The notes below the pieces were generated by a model. It worked only from the letters and a program-made list of their open reading frames with translations, was not told where the DNA came from and made no database searches. A DNA stretch of 64,000 bases, taken from contig NZ_CP068985.1 in assembly GCF_019397265.1 (NCBI RefSeq), positions 1,302,001 to 1,366,000 on the forward strand, given 5' to 3'. Both the position numbers and the translations under genes were made by a program. Shown here piece by piece: positions 44,263 to 52,762 of this stretch (position 1 is its first letter; every line of letters begins with the position of its first letter). The stretch comes from Nonomuraea coxensis DSM 45129 (GTDB taxonomy: Bacteria; Actinomycetota; Actinomycetes; Streptosporangiales; Streptosporangiaceae).

Positions 44263-45015
44263 TTAGGGGTTGCGCGCGTCGATGAGGAACCGGGCGGAAT
44301 GGGCCACGAACGGGCCCTCGGCCTCGATGCGGTCGTGCAGGGCGCGCAGCCTGTCCGCGTACCGCCCGGGCGAGAAGCCCGGCACGATCCAGATCACCTT
44401 GCGCAGGAAGTAGATCACCGCGCCGATGTCGAAGAACTCCATGCGCAGCCGCTCCGAGCGCAGGTCGACGACCTCCAGGCCGGCGGCCTCGGCCTCCTCC
44501 CTGGCCAGCGACGGCTCGCGCGTCCAGCGGTCGTACGGCCCGAGGAACCACTCGGCCAGCTCCCCGGCGGTGCGCGGTCCGACCTGCTGCGAGAAGAAGG
44601 ATCCGCCGGGGCGCAGCACCCGGGCGATCTCCGCCCACGGCGTGTGCACCGGATGCCGGCTCGTCACCAGGTCGAAGACGCCGTCGCCGAACGGCAGGCG
44701 CGGGCCGTCGTCAGCGGCGGCCACCACCCGGCCGCCGCGCGGGCCCAGCCGGGAGGCGGCCAGCCGCAGGTTGGGCGGCCACGACTCGGTGGCCACGGCC
44801 ACCGGCGGCAGCGCGGGCACCTCCGCCAGCACCTCGCCGCCGCCCGTCTGCAGGTCGAGCGCGGCCCGCGAGGCCGCCAGCCGCCCGGCGAGCAGCCGGG
44901 AGTAGCCCCAGGAGGGCCGTTCCTCGGTGGCCCGGCCGTCGAGCCAGGAGAAGTCCCAACCGTCCACGGAGACCGTGCTCGCCTCGTGGACGAGATCGTC
45001 ATAGGAACGCCGCAT
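44263..45015 (-). CDS. SAM-dependent methyltransferase, class I
   Basis: A ~250-residue protein. The motif-I region is weak (AALDLQTGGGEVLAEV), but LPFGDGVFDLVTSRHPVHTPWAEIARVLRPGGSFFSQQ is a clear methyltransferase motif IV-VI stretch. The substrate is unknown. ATG 45015 is chosen because the only upstream alternative is a TTG. It lies 42 bp downstream of the response-regulator gene on the same strand and may share its mRNA. Confidence 0.7.
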   Translation of the reverse strand: MRRSYDDLVHEASTVSVDGWDFSWLDGRATEERPSWGYSRLLAGRLAASRAALDLQTGGGEVLAEVPALPPVAVATESWPPNLRLAASRLGPRGGRVVAAADDGPRLPFGDGVFDLVTSRHPVHTPWAEIARVLRPGGSFFSQQVGPRTAGELAEWFLGPYDRWTREPSLAREEAEAAGLEVVDLRSERLRMEFFDIGAVIYFLRKVIWIVPGFSPGRYADRLRALHDRIEAEGPFVAHSARFLIDARNP

Positions 45016-45057
45016 CCTCCGACGATGGCCTGGGGCGGGCGAGTGGATCAACCGAAT

Positions 45058-45705
45058 TTAGAGCCAGCCCGGCCGCACCAGGCCCGACTCGTAGGCGATG
45101 ACGACGAGCTGCGCCCGGTCGCGGGCGTGCAGCTTCATCATCGTCCGGCTGACGTGGGTCTTCGCCGTGGCCGGCGACATGAAGAGCCTGGCGGCGATCT
45201 CGTCGTTCGTCATGCCGGTGCCGACCAGGGCCAGCACCTCCCGCTCGCGCTCGGTGAGCTGGTCGAGGCCGTCCGCGGCGACCGGTTCCTTGGCGCGGCT
45301 GGCGTACTCGGCGATCAGGCGGCGGGTCACGCTGGGCGACAGCAGCGCCTCCCCGGCCGCCACCACCCGGACGGCCTGGATGAGCTCGGCGGGCTCGGTG
45401 TCCTTGACCAGGAAGCCGCTGGCGCCGCCGCGCAGGGCCTCGAAGACGTACTCGTCCAGCTCGAACGTGGTCAGGATGATGATCCGCGGCCCCTCCGGCA
45501 TCCGGCGGGTGGCGGTCAGGCCGTCGGTGCCGGGCATCCGGATGTCCATGAGGACCACGTCGGGTCCGTGCCGCTCCGCCAGCCGCACCGCCTCGGCCCC
45601 GTCGCCCGCCTCGGCCACCACGGTCATGTCCGGCTGGGCGTCCAGCAGCGCCTTGAAGCCCGCGCGGACCAGCGCCTGGTCGTCGGCCAGCAGCACCTTG
45701 ATCAT
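45058..45705 (-). CDS. NarL/LuxR-type response regulator
   Basis: A 215-residue regulator. The receiver domain (1-120) has DD near 8-9, the phosphoryl-acceptor Asp in VVLMDIRMPG near 53, and the conserved lysine in GFLVKDTEP. The LuxR helix-turn-helix (150-210) reads LTEREREVLALVGTGMTNDEIAARLFMSPATAKTHVSR. It overlaps its histidine kinase by 4 bp (ATGA), a standard two-component pair. Target genes are not evident. Confidence 0.9.
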   Translation of the reverse strand: MIKVLLADDQALVRAGFKALLDAQPDMTVVAEAGDGAEAVRLAERHGPDVVLMDIRMPGTDGLTATRRMPEGPRIIILTTFELDEYVFEALRGGASGFLVKDTEPAELIQAVRVVAAGEALLSPSVTRRLIAEYASRAKEPVAADGLDQLTEREREVLALVGTGMTNDEIAARLFMSPATAKTHVSRTMMKLHARDRAQLVVIAYESGLVRPGWL

Positions 45706-46817
45706 GGGGTCGTCTCCTCGGGTAGGGGCAGCAGGGCCTCCACCTGGAAGCCCGTTCCTGCGGGGCCGGCGACGAGCGAGCCGCCGAGCGCGGCGGCCCG
45801 CTCGCGCATGCCGGGGATGCCGTTGCCGCTGCCCGAGCCGGACAGGACGGCCGGCCCGGTCGCGCCGGTGTCGCTCACCCTGATGGCCAGCTCGTGCTCG
45901 CCGTAGTCCAGCCGCACGGTGACCGCCGAGCCGGGGGCGTGGCGGGCGGCGTTCGTCAGCGACTCCTGCACGATCCGGTACGCGGCCCGCTCCACGGAGG
46001 TCGGCAGCGGCCGCGAGCCGGTCCGTTCCAGCTCCACCTCCAGCCCGGAGCGCCCGATCAGCTCGTCCAGCCGGTCGAGCCCGGCCGTGGGGGAGCGCGG
46101 CGCGCCCTCGCGCAGCACGTCGAGCACCGAGCGCATCTCGCCCAGCACCTCCTTGGAGGCGGCCTTGATGGTCGCGAGGGCCGTCCTGGCCTGCTCGGGA
46201 TGGTCGTCGATGAGGTGCAGCGCGGTCGAGGCCTGCACGTGGATGAGCGAGATGTTGTGCGCCAGCACGTCGTGCAGCTCCTGCGCCATGACCAGCCGCT
46301 CCTCGCTGGCCTGGCGGCGGCTCTCCTCCTCGGCCGCCCGCTGCTGCTGGGCGCGGCGCTCGCGGGCGATCCTGGCCAGCTCGGCCGCGGCCATCGTGAG
46401 CAGGATGAACGAGGAGACGGCGAGGTCGTGGAAGAGGCCCCGCTGCGGCTGGCGCGTCATCCAGGCGTAGGCGATGAAGGCCGCCAGCGACATCCCGGCG
46501 AGGATCCACGCGGCCGGCCGCCGCCCCCGCCCGACGAGCTGGAACAGCATGACGACCGGCGCGATGAACACCCCGCCGTAGGGGTAGCCGCCGCCGATGT
46601 AGAGGAAGGTGGCCACGAACGTGACCACGGCCGTGGGGACCGGGTAGCGGCGGTGCAACGCGATCATCAGCGGTCCGACCAGCAGCAGCGCGTACGCCCA
46701 CGGGTCGAGCGGCGCCCTGAACGCGCGCTGCCCGTAGGACGCCCCCTGCGACAGCACGATCTGGAAGACCGCCGTGATGAGGGCGAGGTAAGGGGCGAAA
46801 CCGGACTTCGAGCGCAC
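45702..46817 (-). CDS. DesK-type sensor histidine kinase
   Basis: A 371-residue kinase with four or five membrane helices in the first ~150 residues and little outer loop. The dimerisation box ELHDVLAHNISLIHVQAS has the phosphorylated histidine followed by Asp. The HATPase region has SLTNAARHAPGS and the G box GNGIPGMRERAAALGG. DesK-like kinases sense membrane state or stress through their helices. Its start is GTG 46817. Confidence 0.88.
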   Translation of the reverse strand: MRSKSGFAPYLALITAVFQIVLSQGASYGQRAFRAPLDPWAYALLLVGPLMIALHRRYPVPTAVVTFVATFLYIGGGYPYGGVFIAPVVMLFQLVGRGRRPAAWILAGMSLAAFIAYAWMTRQPQRGLFHDLAVSSFILLTMAAAELARIARERRAQQQRAAEEESRRQASEERLVMAQELHDVLAHNISLIHVQASTALHLIDDHPEQARTALATIKAASKEVLGEMRSVLDVLREGAPRSPTAGLDRLDELIGRSGLEVELERTGSRPLPTSVERAAYRIVQESLTNAARHAPGSAVTVRLDYGEHELAIRVSDTGATGPAVLSGSGSGNGIPGMRERAAALGGSLVAGPAGTGFQVEALLPLPEETTP

Positions 46818-46911
46818 ACCCCAACGCTAGTTGAGCGCTCTGACCAGCGCATCATCCCCGCGTCGCAGGGGGCCCTACCGCGACAGGCGTAGCTGGTGTT
46901 ACGTGGGGAAC

Positions 46912-48648
46912 ATGCGCCCAGTGATCCTTCCTGCAGCAGCAGTCCTCATCGCGCTCGTCCCGGCCGCCCCCGCCGTGGCCGCCACCCCCGTCGAGACACA
47001 GCAGAAGGTCCCGGTCGCCGAGGGGTACGGCGGCGCCGTCGCCACGGTGGACCTCGACGCGTCCAAGGCCGCCATCTCCGTGCTGCGGAGGGGCGGTAAC
47101 GCCGTGGACGCGGCCGTGGCGGCCGGGGCGGTCCTGGGCGTCACCGAGCCGTACTCGGCCGGGCCGACCGGCGGCGGCTTCCTGGTCTACTACGACGCCG
47201 CCCGGCGCAGGGTCCACACCGTGGACGGGCGGGAGACGGCGCCCAAGGCGATGACCGCGACCACCTTCGAGGGCATTCCGTTCGAGGAGGGCGTCACCAG
47301 CGGCCTGTCGGCCGGCGTGCCCGGGACCGTCGCCACCTGGGACCTCGCCCTGCGCCGCTTCGGCACGCTCTCGCTCCGGCAGGCGCTCCAGCCCGCGGTC
47401 GAGGTGGCTTCCAAGGGCTTCGTCGTCGACCGGACCTTCCACGACCAGACCGCCGCCAACGCCGCCCGCTTCAAGGACTTCACCTCCACCGCGAAGCTCT
47501 ACCTGCCGAACGGCGCGCCGCCGCCCGTCGGCTCGGTCTTCCGCAACCCCGAGCTCGCCGAGACCTACCGCGAGCTGGGCCGGCGCGGCCCCGGCTGGCT
47601 GTACGGCGGCCGGCTCGGCGCGGAGATCGTGGCCACCGTCAAGCGCCCGCCGGTCACGCCGGGCAGCACCCGCAACGTCCGCCCCGGCCTGATGGAGCTG
47701 TCGGACCTGACCGCCTACCGGGCCCTGCTCCGCGAGCCCACCAAGGTCTCCTACAAGGGCCTCGACGTGTACGGCATGGCGCCCCCGTCCTCCGGCGGCT
47801 CGACCGTCGGCGAGGCGCTCAACATCCTCGAAGCCCTGCCGCAGGTGGGCTTGCACGAGTACCTGGAAGCCTCCAGGCTGTCGTTCGCCGACCGCAACGC
47901 CTACGTCGCCGACGTGCCCGGCGTGCCGCTGGAGGAGCTGCTGTCCGACGGCTTCGCCAAGGAACGCGCCTGCCTGATCGGCGACCGGGCGCTCACCAGC
48001 CCGGTCGCGCCCGGCGACCCTGACGGCTCGTACGGCCCCTGCGCCCAGCCCACCGGCACCGCGAGCCCGACCGCCAAGGAGGGCCCCGAGACCACGCACC
48101 TGGTCGTGGCCGACCGCTGGGGCAACGTCGTCGCCTACAACCTCACCATCGAGTCCACCGGCGGCAACGGCATCGTCGTGCCGGGCCGCGGCGTGCTGCT
48201 CAACAACGAGCTGACCGACTTCACCTTCGGCCCCGCCCCCGGCGACCCCAACCTGCCCGGCCCCGGCAAGCGGCCCCGCTCGTCGATGGCGCCCACGCTG
48301 GTGCTCAAGGGTGGCAAGCCGGTGCTGGCGCTCGGCTCGCCCGGCGGTTCGACGATCATCACGACCGTGCTACAGATCCTGCTCAACCGCTACGACTTCG
48401 GCATGGACCTGCCGGCCGCGCTCGCCGCGCCCCGCGCCACCCAGCGCAACACCGCGCAGACGCAGGCCGAGCAGGCGTTCCTCGACCGTTACCGGACCGA
48501 GCTGGAGGCCCGCGGGCACCAGTTCGTGCTCAACCCGGAGATCGGCGCGGCGACGGGGCTGGAGTTCCTCGGCCGGGACCGGATCCAGGCCGTGGCCGAG
48601 CCGACCCGGCGCGGCGGCGGCAGCGCGATGGTGGTCAGGTCCAGGTGA
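46912..48648 (+). CDS. ggt: Gamma-glutamyltransferase (secreted)
   Basis: A 578-residue Ntn-hydrolase precursor with a signal peptide (cleavage after about residue 23, AVA-AT). It has VLRRGGNAVDAAVAA and YSAGPTGGGFLVYYD. The self-cleavage and nucleophile threonine is in PETTHLVVAD; the chain breaks before it into large and small subunits. RPRSSMAPTLVLKGGKPVLALGSPGGSTI is also present. It splits gamma-glutamyl amides such as glutathione outside the cell. ATG 46912 is chosen at the signal-peptide start. Confidence 0.9.
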   Translation: MRPVILPAAAVLIALVPAAPAVAATPVETQQKVPVAEGYGGAVATVDLDASKAAISVLRRGGNAVDAAVAAGAVLGVTEPYSAGPTGGGFLVYYDAARRRVHTVDGRETAPKAMTATTFEGIPFEEGVTSGLSAGVPGTVATWDLALRRFGTLSLRQALQPAVEVASKGFVVDRTFHDQTAANAARFKDFTSTAKLYLPNGAPPPVGSVFRNPELAETYRELGRRGPGWLYGGRLGAEIVATVKRPPVTPGSTRNVRPGLMELSDLTAYRALLREPTKVSYKGLDVYGMAPPSSGGSTVGEALNILEALPQVGLHEYLEASRLSFADRNAYVADVPGVPLEELLSDGFAKERACLIGDRALTSPVAPGDPDGSYGPCAQPTGTASPTAKEGPETTHLVVADRWGNVVAYNLTIESTGGNGIVVPGRGVLLNNELTDFTFGPAPGDPNLPGPGKRPRSSMAPTLVLKGGKPVLALGSPGGSTIITTVLQILLNRYDFGMDLPAALAAPRATQRNTAQTQAEQAFLDRYRTELEARGHQFVLNPEIGAATGLEFLGRDRIQAVAEPTRRGGGSAMVVRSR

Positions 48649-48675
48649 TCGATCCAAGGGGCGGAGCTGAGCCCG

Positions 48676-49230
48676 TCAGGACTCCGCCGTTCTCCGCCAC
48701 TCGGCGGCGAGGACCGCCCAGATCTGCTTGTCGTAGCGCGCGCCCTCGTACGGCCACGCCTCGCGTCGCACGCCCTCCAGCGTCATGCCGAGCCGCCGGG
48801 CCACCGCTGAGCTGCGGTCGTTGTCGGCCCGGCAGTGCCACTCGGCGCGGTGCAGCCCCCGGGACGTGAACGCCCAGTCCAGCAGCGCGCCACACGCCCG
48901 CGTGATCAGCCCGTGGCCCTCGGCGGACGGCTCCAGCCAGCAGCCGATCTCGCACGAGCCGGCGGCGGCATCGAACGCCGTGAACATCACGCCGCCGACC
49001 AGCAGCTCATCCCGCCAGATGCCGTACAGGCGGGCGCTGTCGGCGGCCTGGCGCTCGGCGTACCGCTGGAGCGTGGCCCGCGCCCCGTCCAGGTCGTCGG
49101 TGACGAACGCGGGGCCGACCCAGGGACGGATGTGCTCGCGGGCCCGGTCCAGATGATCGGCGAAGACCTCGGCGTGCCAGACCTCCAGCGGCCCGAGACG
49201 AGCGCCGTCGCGCAGCGGCAGCGAGAACAT
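48676..49230 (-). CDS. GNAT acetyltransferase (RimJ/RimL type)
   Basis: A 184-residue protein with the RimJ/RimL layout: PWVGPAFVTDDLDGARATLQRY early, IGCWLEPSAEGHGLITRACGALLDWAF (acetyl-CoA-binding region) and HRAEWHCRADNDRSSAVARRLGMTLEG near the end. It probably acetylates a protein N-terminus or a small amine. GGAGGG before ATG 49230 excludes the longer frame to 49482. Confidence 0.82.
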   Translation of the reverse strand: MFSLPLRDGARLGPLEVWHAEVFADHLDRAREHIRPWVGPAFVTDDLDGARATLQRYAERQAADSARLYGIWRDELLVGGVMFTAFDAAAGSCEIGCWLEPSAEGHGLITRACGALLDWAFTSRGLHRAEWHCRADNDRSSAVARRLGMTLEGVRREAWPYEGARYDKQIWAVLAAEWRRTAES

Positions 49231-49277
49231 GAGAAGCCCTCCATTCACTTGACGATGTTTTCCTGTGCTCGGGCCGA

Positions 49278-49784
49278 TCAGCGTTCGGCCGGCGGGGCGG
49301 ATCCCGGTTCGAGCAGAAGGGCCTTGAGGTCGACGTCGGACGGGCTCACCACGTCGGACAGGACGAGAAGGGTCGTGGTGCGTCCGATGCCGGTGAGGCT
49401 GTCGATCAGCTCTTCGAGGTGGGCCGGGTTCCGGGCGGCCACCTCGATGACGTAGCAGTCGTCGCCGGTCACGTGCACGCAACTGAGCACATGGCCGAGG
49501 GCGAGCAGCTTCTCGCGCAACCCGTGAGCGCGGGCGTTGGGCTGGTGGGGGCGCAGCCGTATCTGCGCGCGCAGCGGCAGGCCGAGGCGGGCCGGGTCGA
49601 TCCGGGCCGCGTAGCCGGCGATCACGCCGCTGGTCTCCAGCTTGCGGAGGCGGTCGGCGACGGAGGGCCGGCTGAGACCGACCTCGCGCGCGAGATCGGT
49701 CAGGCTCGCCCGGCCGTCCTTGGCGAGCCGGGCCAGCAGCGCGAGGTCGGTCGCATCCAGATCGCCCCGTTCTCCCATCTCCAT
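49278..49784 (-). CDS. Lrp/AsnC-family transcriptional regulator
   Basis: A 168-residue regulator. The N-terminal helix-turn-helix reads LDATDLALLARLAKDGRASLTDLAREVGLSRPSVADRLRKLE, and the C-terminal RAM domain binds an amino acid and forms the oligomer (HVLSCVHVTGDDCYVIEV). It is divergent from the sulfur-amino-acid PLP gene, with a perfect palindrome in the gap. The likely role is amino-acid-responsive control of that operon. GGAAGGAAG precedes ATG 49784. Confidence 0.9.
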   Translation of the reverse strand: MEMGERGDLDATDLALLARLAKDGRASLTDLAREVGLSRPSVADRLRKLETSGVIAGYAARIDPARLGLPLRAQIRLRPHQPNARAHGLREKLLALGHVLSCVHVTGDDCYVIEVAARNPAHLEELIDSLTGIGRTTTLLVLSDVVSPSDVDLKALLLEPGSAPPAER

Positions 49785-49844
49785 CGCTGTCTTCCTTCCG
49801 ATGGTCTTTCAGCTACATCGGCCTTCGTTCTGTAGGCATACTAG

Positions 49845-49885
49845 CAAAGACTTCTTTGTTCGGGAGGCTGTTGACCCGCTATGGT
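49845..49885 (+). promoter_or_regulatory. Leaderless promoter overlapped by an Lrp-type palindrome
   Basis: TTGTTC (49856-49861) and TATGGT (49880-49885) are 18 nt apart; the -10 ends 7 nt before GTG 49893. A perfect 6-2-6 palindrome CAAAGA-CT-TCTTTG (49845-49858) overlaps the -35 and is the likely operator for the divergent Lrp-type regulator. Confidence 0.6.
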
Positions 49886-49892
49886 CTTCCTC

Positions 49893-51215
49893 GTGAAGGA
49901 CAGCGACTGGAATGTGCAGACGCGGTTGCTGGCCGGCGGCCATGCCGCCGGCCGGGCGGGGCCGGAGATCCGGCCGGTGGTCTCACCGGTGTACGAGACG
50001 GCCTCGTTCGAACTGCCGGGCGTGGCCGAGGCGGCAGCGCTCTACGGCGAGGACGCGCTCGGCGAGGCGTTCACCTACAGCCGTTACGCCAACCCCACCT
50101 GTGCCGAGCTGGAGCGGCGGGTCAGCGCCCTGGAAGAGGGCGTGGGCGCGGTCGCGACCGGCTCCGGCATGGCCGCGATCGCGCTGAGCGTGCTCAATCT
50201 GTGCCAGGCCGGCGACAACCTGGTCTGCTCCTCCGACGTGTACGGCAGCACTCATACGCTGTTCGCCCACACCCTGCGCCGATGGGGCATCGAGACCCGG
50301 TTCGTCGACGGACGCGATCCCCAGGCGTTCGCGCGCGCCGCGGACCGGTCCACCCGTGCGCTGTACGGCGAGACGATGCCGAACCCGTCCTTGCGCACGT
50401 TCCCGATCCGGCAGGTCGCCGACGTCGCCGACCGGCTCGGCGTACCGCTGATCGTGGACAACACCTGCGCGCCGGTGCTGTGCCGCCCCGGGCGGCACGG
50501 CGCCGCCGTGGTGGTCCATTCGGCCACCAAGTACATCGGCGGTCACGGCGCCGCCCTCGGCGGGGTCGTCGTCGACACGGGTCGTTTCGCCTGGGGCGCC
50601 GCCGGCGCCAGGCTGCCGATGCTCACCGAACCCGATCCCGCCTACCACGGCCAGGTGTGGACCGCGCTCGCCGGCGCCCGCGGCACCAGCGCGTACCTGG
50701 TGCGGCTGCGACGGACGCTCATGCGCGACCTCGGACCCGCTCTCGCCGCCTCGGCGGCGAGCCGGCTGGTGCAGGGCATCCAGACGTTGCCGCTGAGAAT
50801 GGCCCGCCACTGCGACACCGCCGCCCTGATCGCCTCGCGCCTGCACGGCCATCCGGCTCTGCGCCGCGTCAACCACCCGTCCTTGCACGCCGGCGACGAC
50901 GCCCGGCGTGCCCGGCACTATCACGGCGCCCGGGGCGGGCTGATCGGCCTCGACGTGGCCGGCGGCCGTGAGGCGGCCGCCGCGTTCGTGTCACGCCTGC
51001 GGATCGTGCGCCACGTGGTCAACCTCGGCGACGTCCGGACCCTGGTCACCCACCCGGCCGGCACCACGCACTCCCAGCTCGGCGCCGGGGAACTGGCCTC
51101 GCTCGGCATCTCCCCCGGCTATGTACGGCTGTCGGTCGGGCTCGAGGACCCGGCCGACCTGATCCACGACCTCACCCAGGCACTCGACGCCGTCACTCTT
51201 CTGGAGCAACCATGA
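49893..51215 (+). CDS. Cys/Met-metabolism PLP enzyme (cystathionine synthase/lyase or methionine gamma-lyase type)
   Basis: A 440-residue fold-type I PLP enzyme. SPVYETASFELP, YSRYANPTCAELERRVSALE and TGSGMAAIAL are family landmarks; the PLP lysine is near 212 in HSATKYIGGHG. The family includes cystathionine gamma-synthase and lyase and methionine gamma-lyase, which cannot be told apart by eye. Lrp-type control and the overlapping aldehyde dehydrogenase point to amino-acid breakdown. GTG 49893 is chosen because the promoter -10 ends 7 nt upstream; the ATG at 49881 lies inside that -10 box. Confidence 0.85.
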   Translation: MKDSDWNVQTRLLAGGHAAGRAGPEIRPVVSPVYETASFELPGVAEAAALYGEDALGEAFTYSRYANPTCAELERRVSALEEGVGAVATGSGMAAIALSVLNLCQAGDNLVCSSDVYGSTHTLFAHTLRRWGIETRFVDGRDPQAFARAADRSTRALYGETMPNPSLRTFPIRQVADVADRLGVPLIVDNTCAPVLCRPGRHGAAVVVHSATKYIGGHGAALGGVVVDTGRFAWGAAGARLPMLTEPDPAYHGQVWTALAGARGTSAYLVRLRRTLMRDLGPALAASAASRLVQGIQTLPLRMARHCDTAALIASRLHGHPALRRVNHPSLHAGDDARRARHYHGARGGLIGLDVAGGREAAAAFVSRLRIVRHVVNLGDVRTLVTHPAGTTHSQLGAGELASLGISPGYVRLSVGLEDPADLIHDLTQALDAVTLLEQP

Positions 51216-52717
51216 CCAACCCCGTGACCGGCTCCCTGATCGGCCACGCACTCGCGTCGATCCGCCTGCGCGGCACGGCCTTCATCGACGGCGTGCCGAC
51301 GTCCTCCCAGGACGGCGCCACCTTCGCCGACCGCAGTCCGATCGACGGCCGGATCCTGCTGGAGGTCAGCTCCTGCGGCGCCGCGGACGTCGACCTCGCC
51401 GTACGCGCCGCCCGGCGGGCCTTCGACGACGGCCGCTGGCGCGACCAGCCTCCGGGGGCGCGCAAGCGGGTGCTCCTGGCCTGGGCCGATCTCCTTGAGG
51501 CACACGCCGAGGAGCTCGCGCTGACCGAGTCGCTGGACGTGGGCAAGCCCATCACCGACGCCCGTACGATCGACGTTCCCGCCGCCGTCAGAACCGTCCG
51601 CTGGTACGCCGAGGCGATCGACAAGGTGTACGGCGAGACCGCGCCCACCGGCAGCGACGTCCTGGCGACCGTCACCCGCGAGCCCATCGGGGTGGTCGGC
51701 TGCGTGACCCCCTGGAACTTCCCCCTGTACATGGCCTGCCTGAAGCTCGCGCCCGCTCTGGCCGCCGGCTGCTCCGTCGTGCTCAAGCCCGCCGAGCAGT
51801 CGCCTCTCAGCGCGCTGCGCGCCGCCGAACTCGCCGTCGAGGCCGGCCTGCCGGCGGGCGTGCTCAACGTCGTCCCCGGGTTCGGCGAGACCGCCGGGCA
51901 GGCCCTCGGCCGCCACCCCGACGTGGACGCGCTGGCCTTCACCGGCTCCACCCAGGTCGGCAAGCTCTTCCTGCGCTACTCGGGCGAGAGCAACATGAAG
52001 CGGGTCAGCCTCGAATGCGGCGGCAAGACACCGCACATCGTCATGGCGGACGCCCAGGACCTTCAGGCCGTGGCGCGAGCCGTGACGTGGGGGATCTTCC
52101 TCAACGCCGGCCAGGTGTGCAACGCCGGCTCCCGCCTCCTCGTGGACCGGCGCGTCAAGCACGAACTGCTCGAACACGTCATCGCCCAGGCCGCCGCCAT
52201 CCGGCTCGGCGACCCTCTCGACCCGGCGACCGAGCTCGGCGCCGTCATCGACCACGACAGCAGGGACGACATCCTCGCCCGGGTGCGCGAGGCCCGCGAC
52301 GCCGGCGGGCACCTCGTGCTCGGCGGTGAGGCCGCCCGCGTGGAGACCGGCGGCGCCTACGTCGAACCGACCATCGTCGATCAGGTCGGCAACGACACCC
52401 GGCTCGCCCAGGAGGAGGTGTTCGGCCCGGTGCTGGCCGTCATCGACTTCGACGGCCCCGAGCAGGCGATCGAGCTGGCCAACGCGTCGGCCTACGGCCT
52501 CGCCGCCGCGGTCTGGACGCGGGACATCGACGTGGCGCTCAACGCCGCCCGGCGACTGCGGAGCGGGACCGTCTGGATCAACAACTTCGACGACAGCGAC
52601 ATCACCACGCCCTGGGGCGGGTTCCGGCAGTCCGGCATCGGCCGCGACAAGTCGCTCCACGCGCTGGACAAGTACATGGAGCTGAAGACCACCTGGATCA
52701 GCATCGGACACCGGTGA
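51212..52717 (+). CDS. NAD(P)-dependent aldehyde dehydrogenase (PuuC-like)
   Basis: A 501-residue enzyme. VTPWNFPLYMACLKLAPALAAG, the Rossmann-type FTGSTQVGK, the general base Glu in LECGGK (near 269) and the catalytic Cys in AGQVCNAGSR (near 305) are all present. WINNFDDSDITTPWGG and GIGRDKSLHALDKYMELKT resemble the gamma-glutamyl-aminobutyraldehyde (PuuC) branch. It overlaps the PLP gene by 4 bp (ATGA), so the two steps are probably linked; the natural aldehyde is unknown. Confidence 0.88.
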   Translation: MTNPVTGSLIGHALASIRLRGTAFIDGVPTSSQDGATFADRSPIDGRILLEVSSCGAADVDLAVRAARRAFDDGRWRDQPPGARKRVLLAWADLLEAHAEELALTESLDVGKPITDARTIDVPAAVRTVRWYAEAIDKVYGETAPTGSDVLATVTREPIGVVGCVTPWNFPLYMACLKLAPALAAGCSVVLKPAEQSPLSALRAAELAVEAGLPAGVLNVVPGFGETAGQALGRHPDVDALAFTGSTQVGKLFLRYSGESNMKRVSLECGGKTPHIVMADAQDLQAVARAVTWGIFLNAGQVCNAGSRLLVDRRVKHELLEHVIAQAAAIRLGDPLDPATELGAVIDHDSRDDILARVREARDAGGHLVLGGEAARVETGGAYVEPTIVDQVGNDTRLAQEEVFGPVLAVIDFDGPEQAIELANASAYGLAAAVWTRDIDVALNAARRLRSGTVWINNFDDSDITTPWGGFRQSGIGRDKSLHALDKYMELKTTWISIGHR

Positions 52718-52762
52718 CTCCGGTGAGCGGGCCGGCGTGGCCTCTCGGGATCGATCGTCCAG

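Noticed and set aside
41756..44638. 960-residue frame joining the Sel1 protein to upstream sequence
   Set aside because: Only the part after ATG 43141 shows repeats; the upstream part overlaps the real TauE-type gene in another phase.
45058..46824. 588-residue frame joining the response regulator to an upstream segment
   Set aside because: The upstream part is out of phase with the histidine kinase, whose motifs are clear; the regulator starts at ATG 45705.
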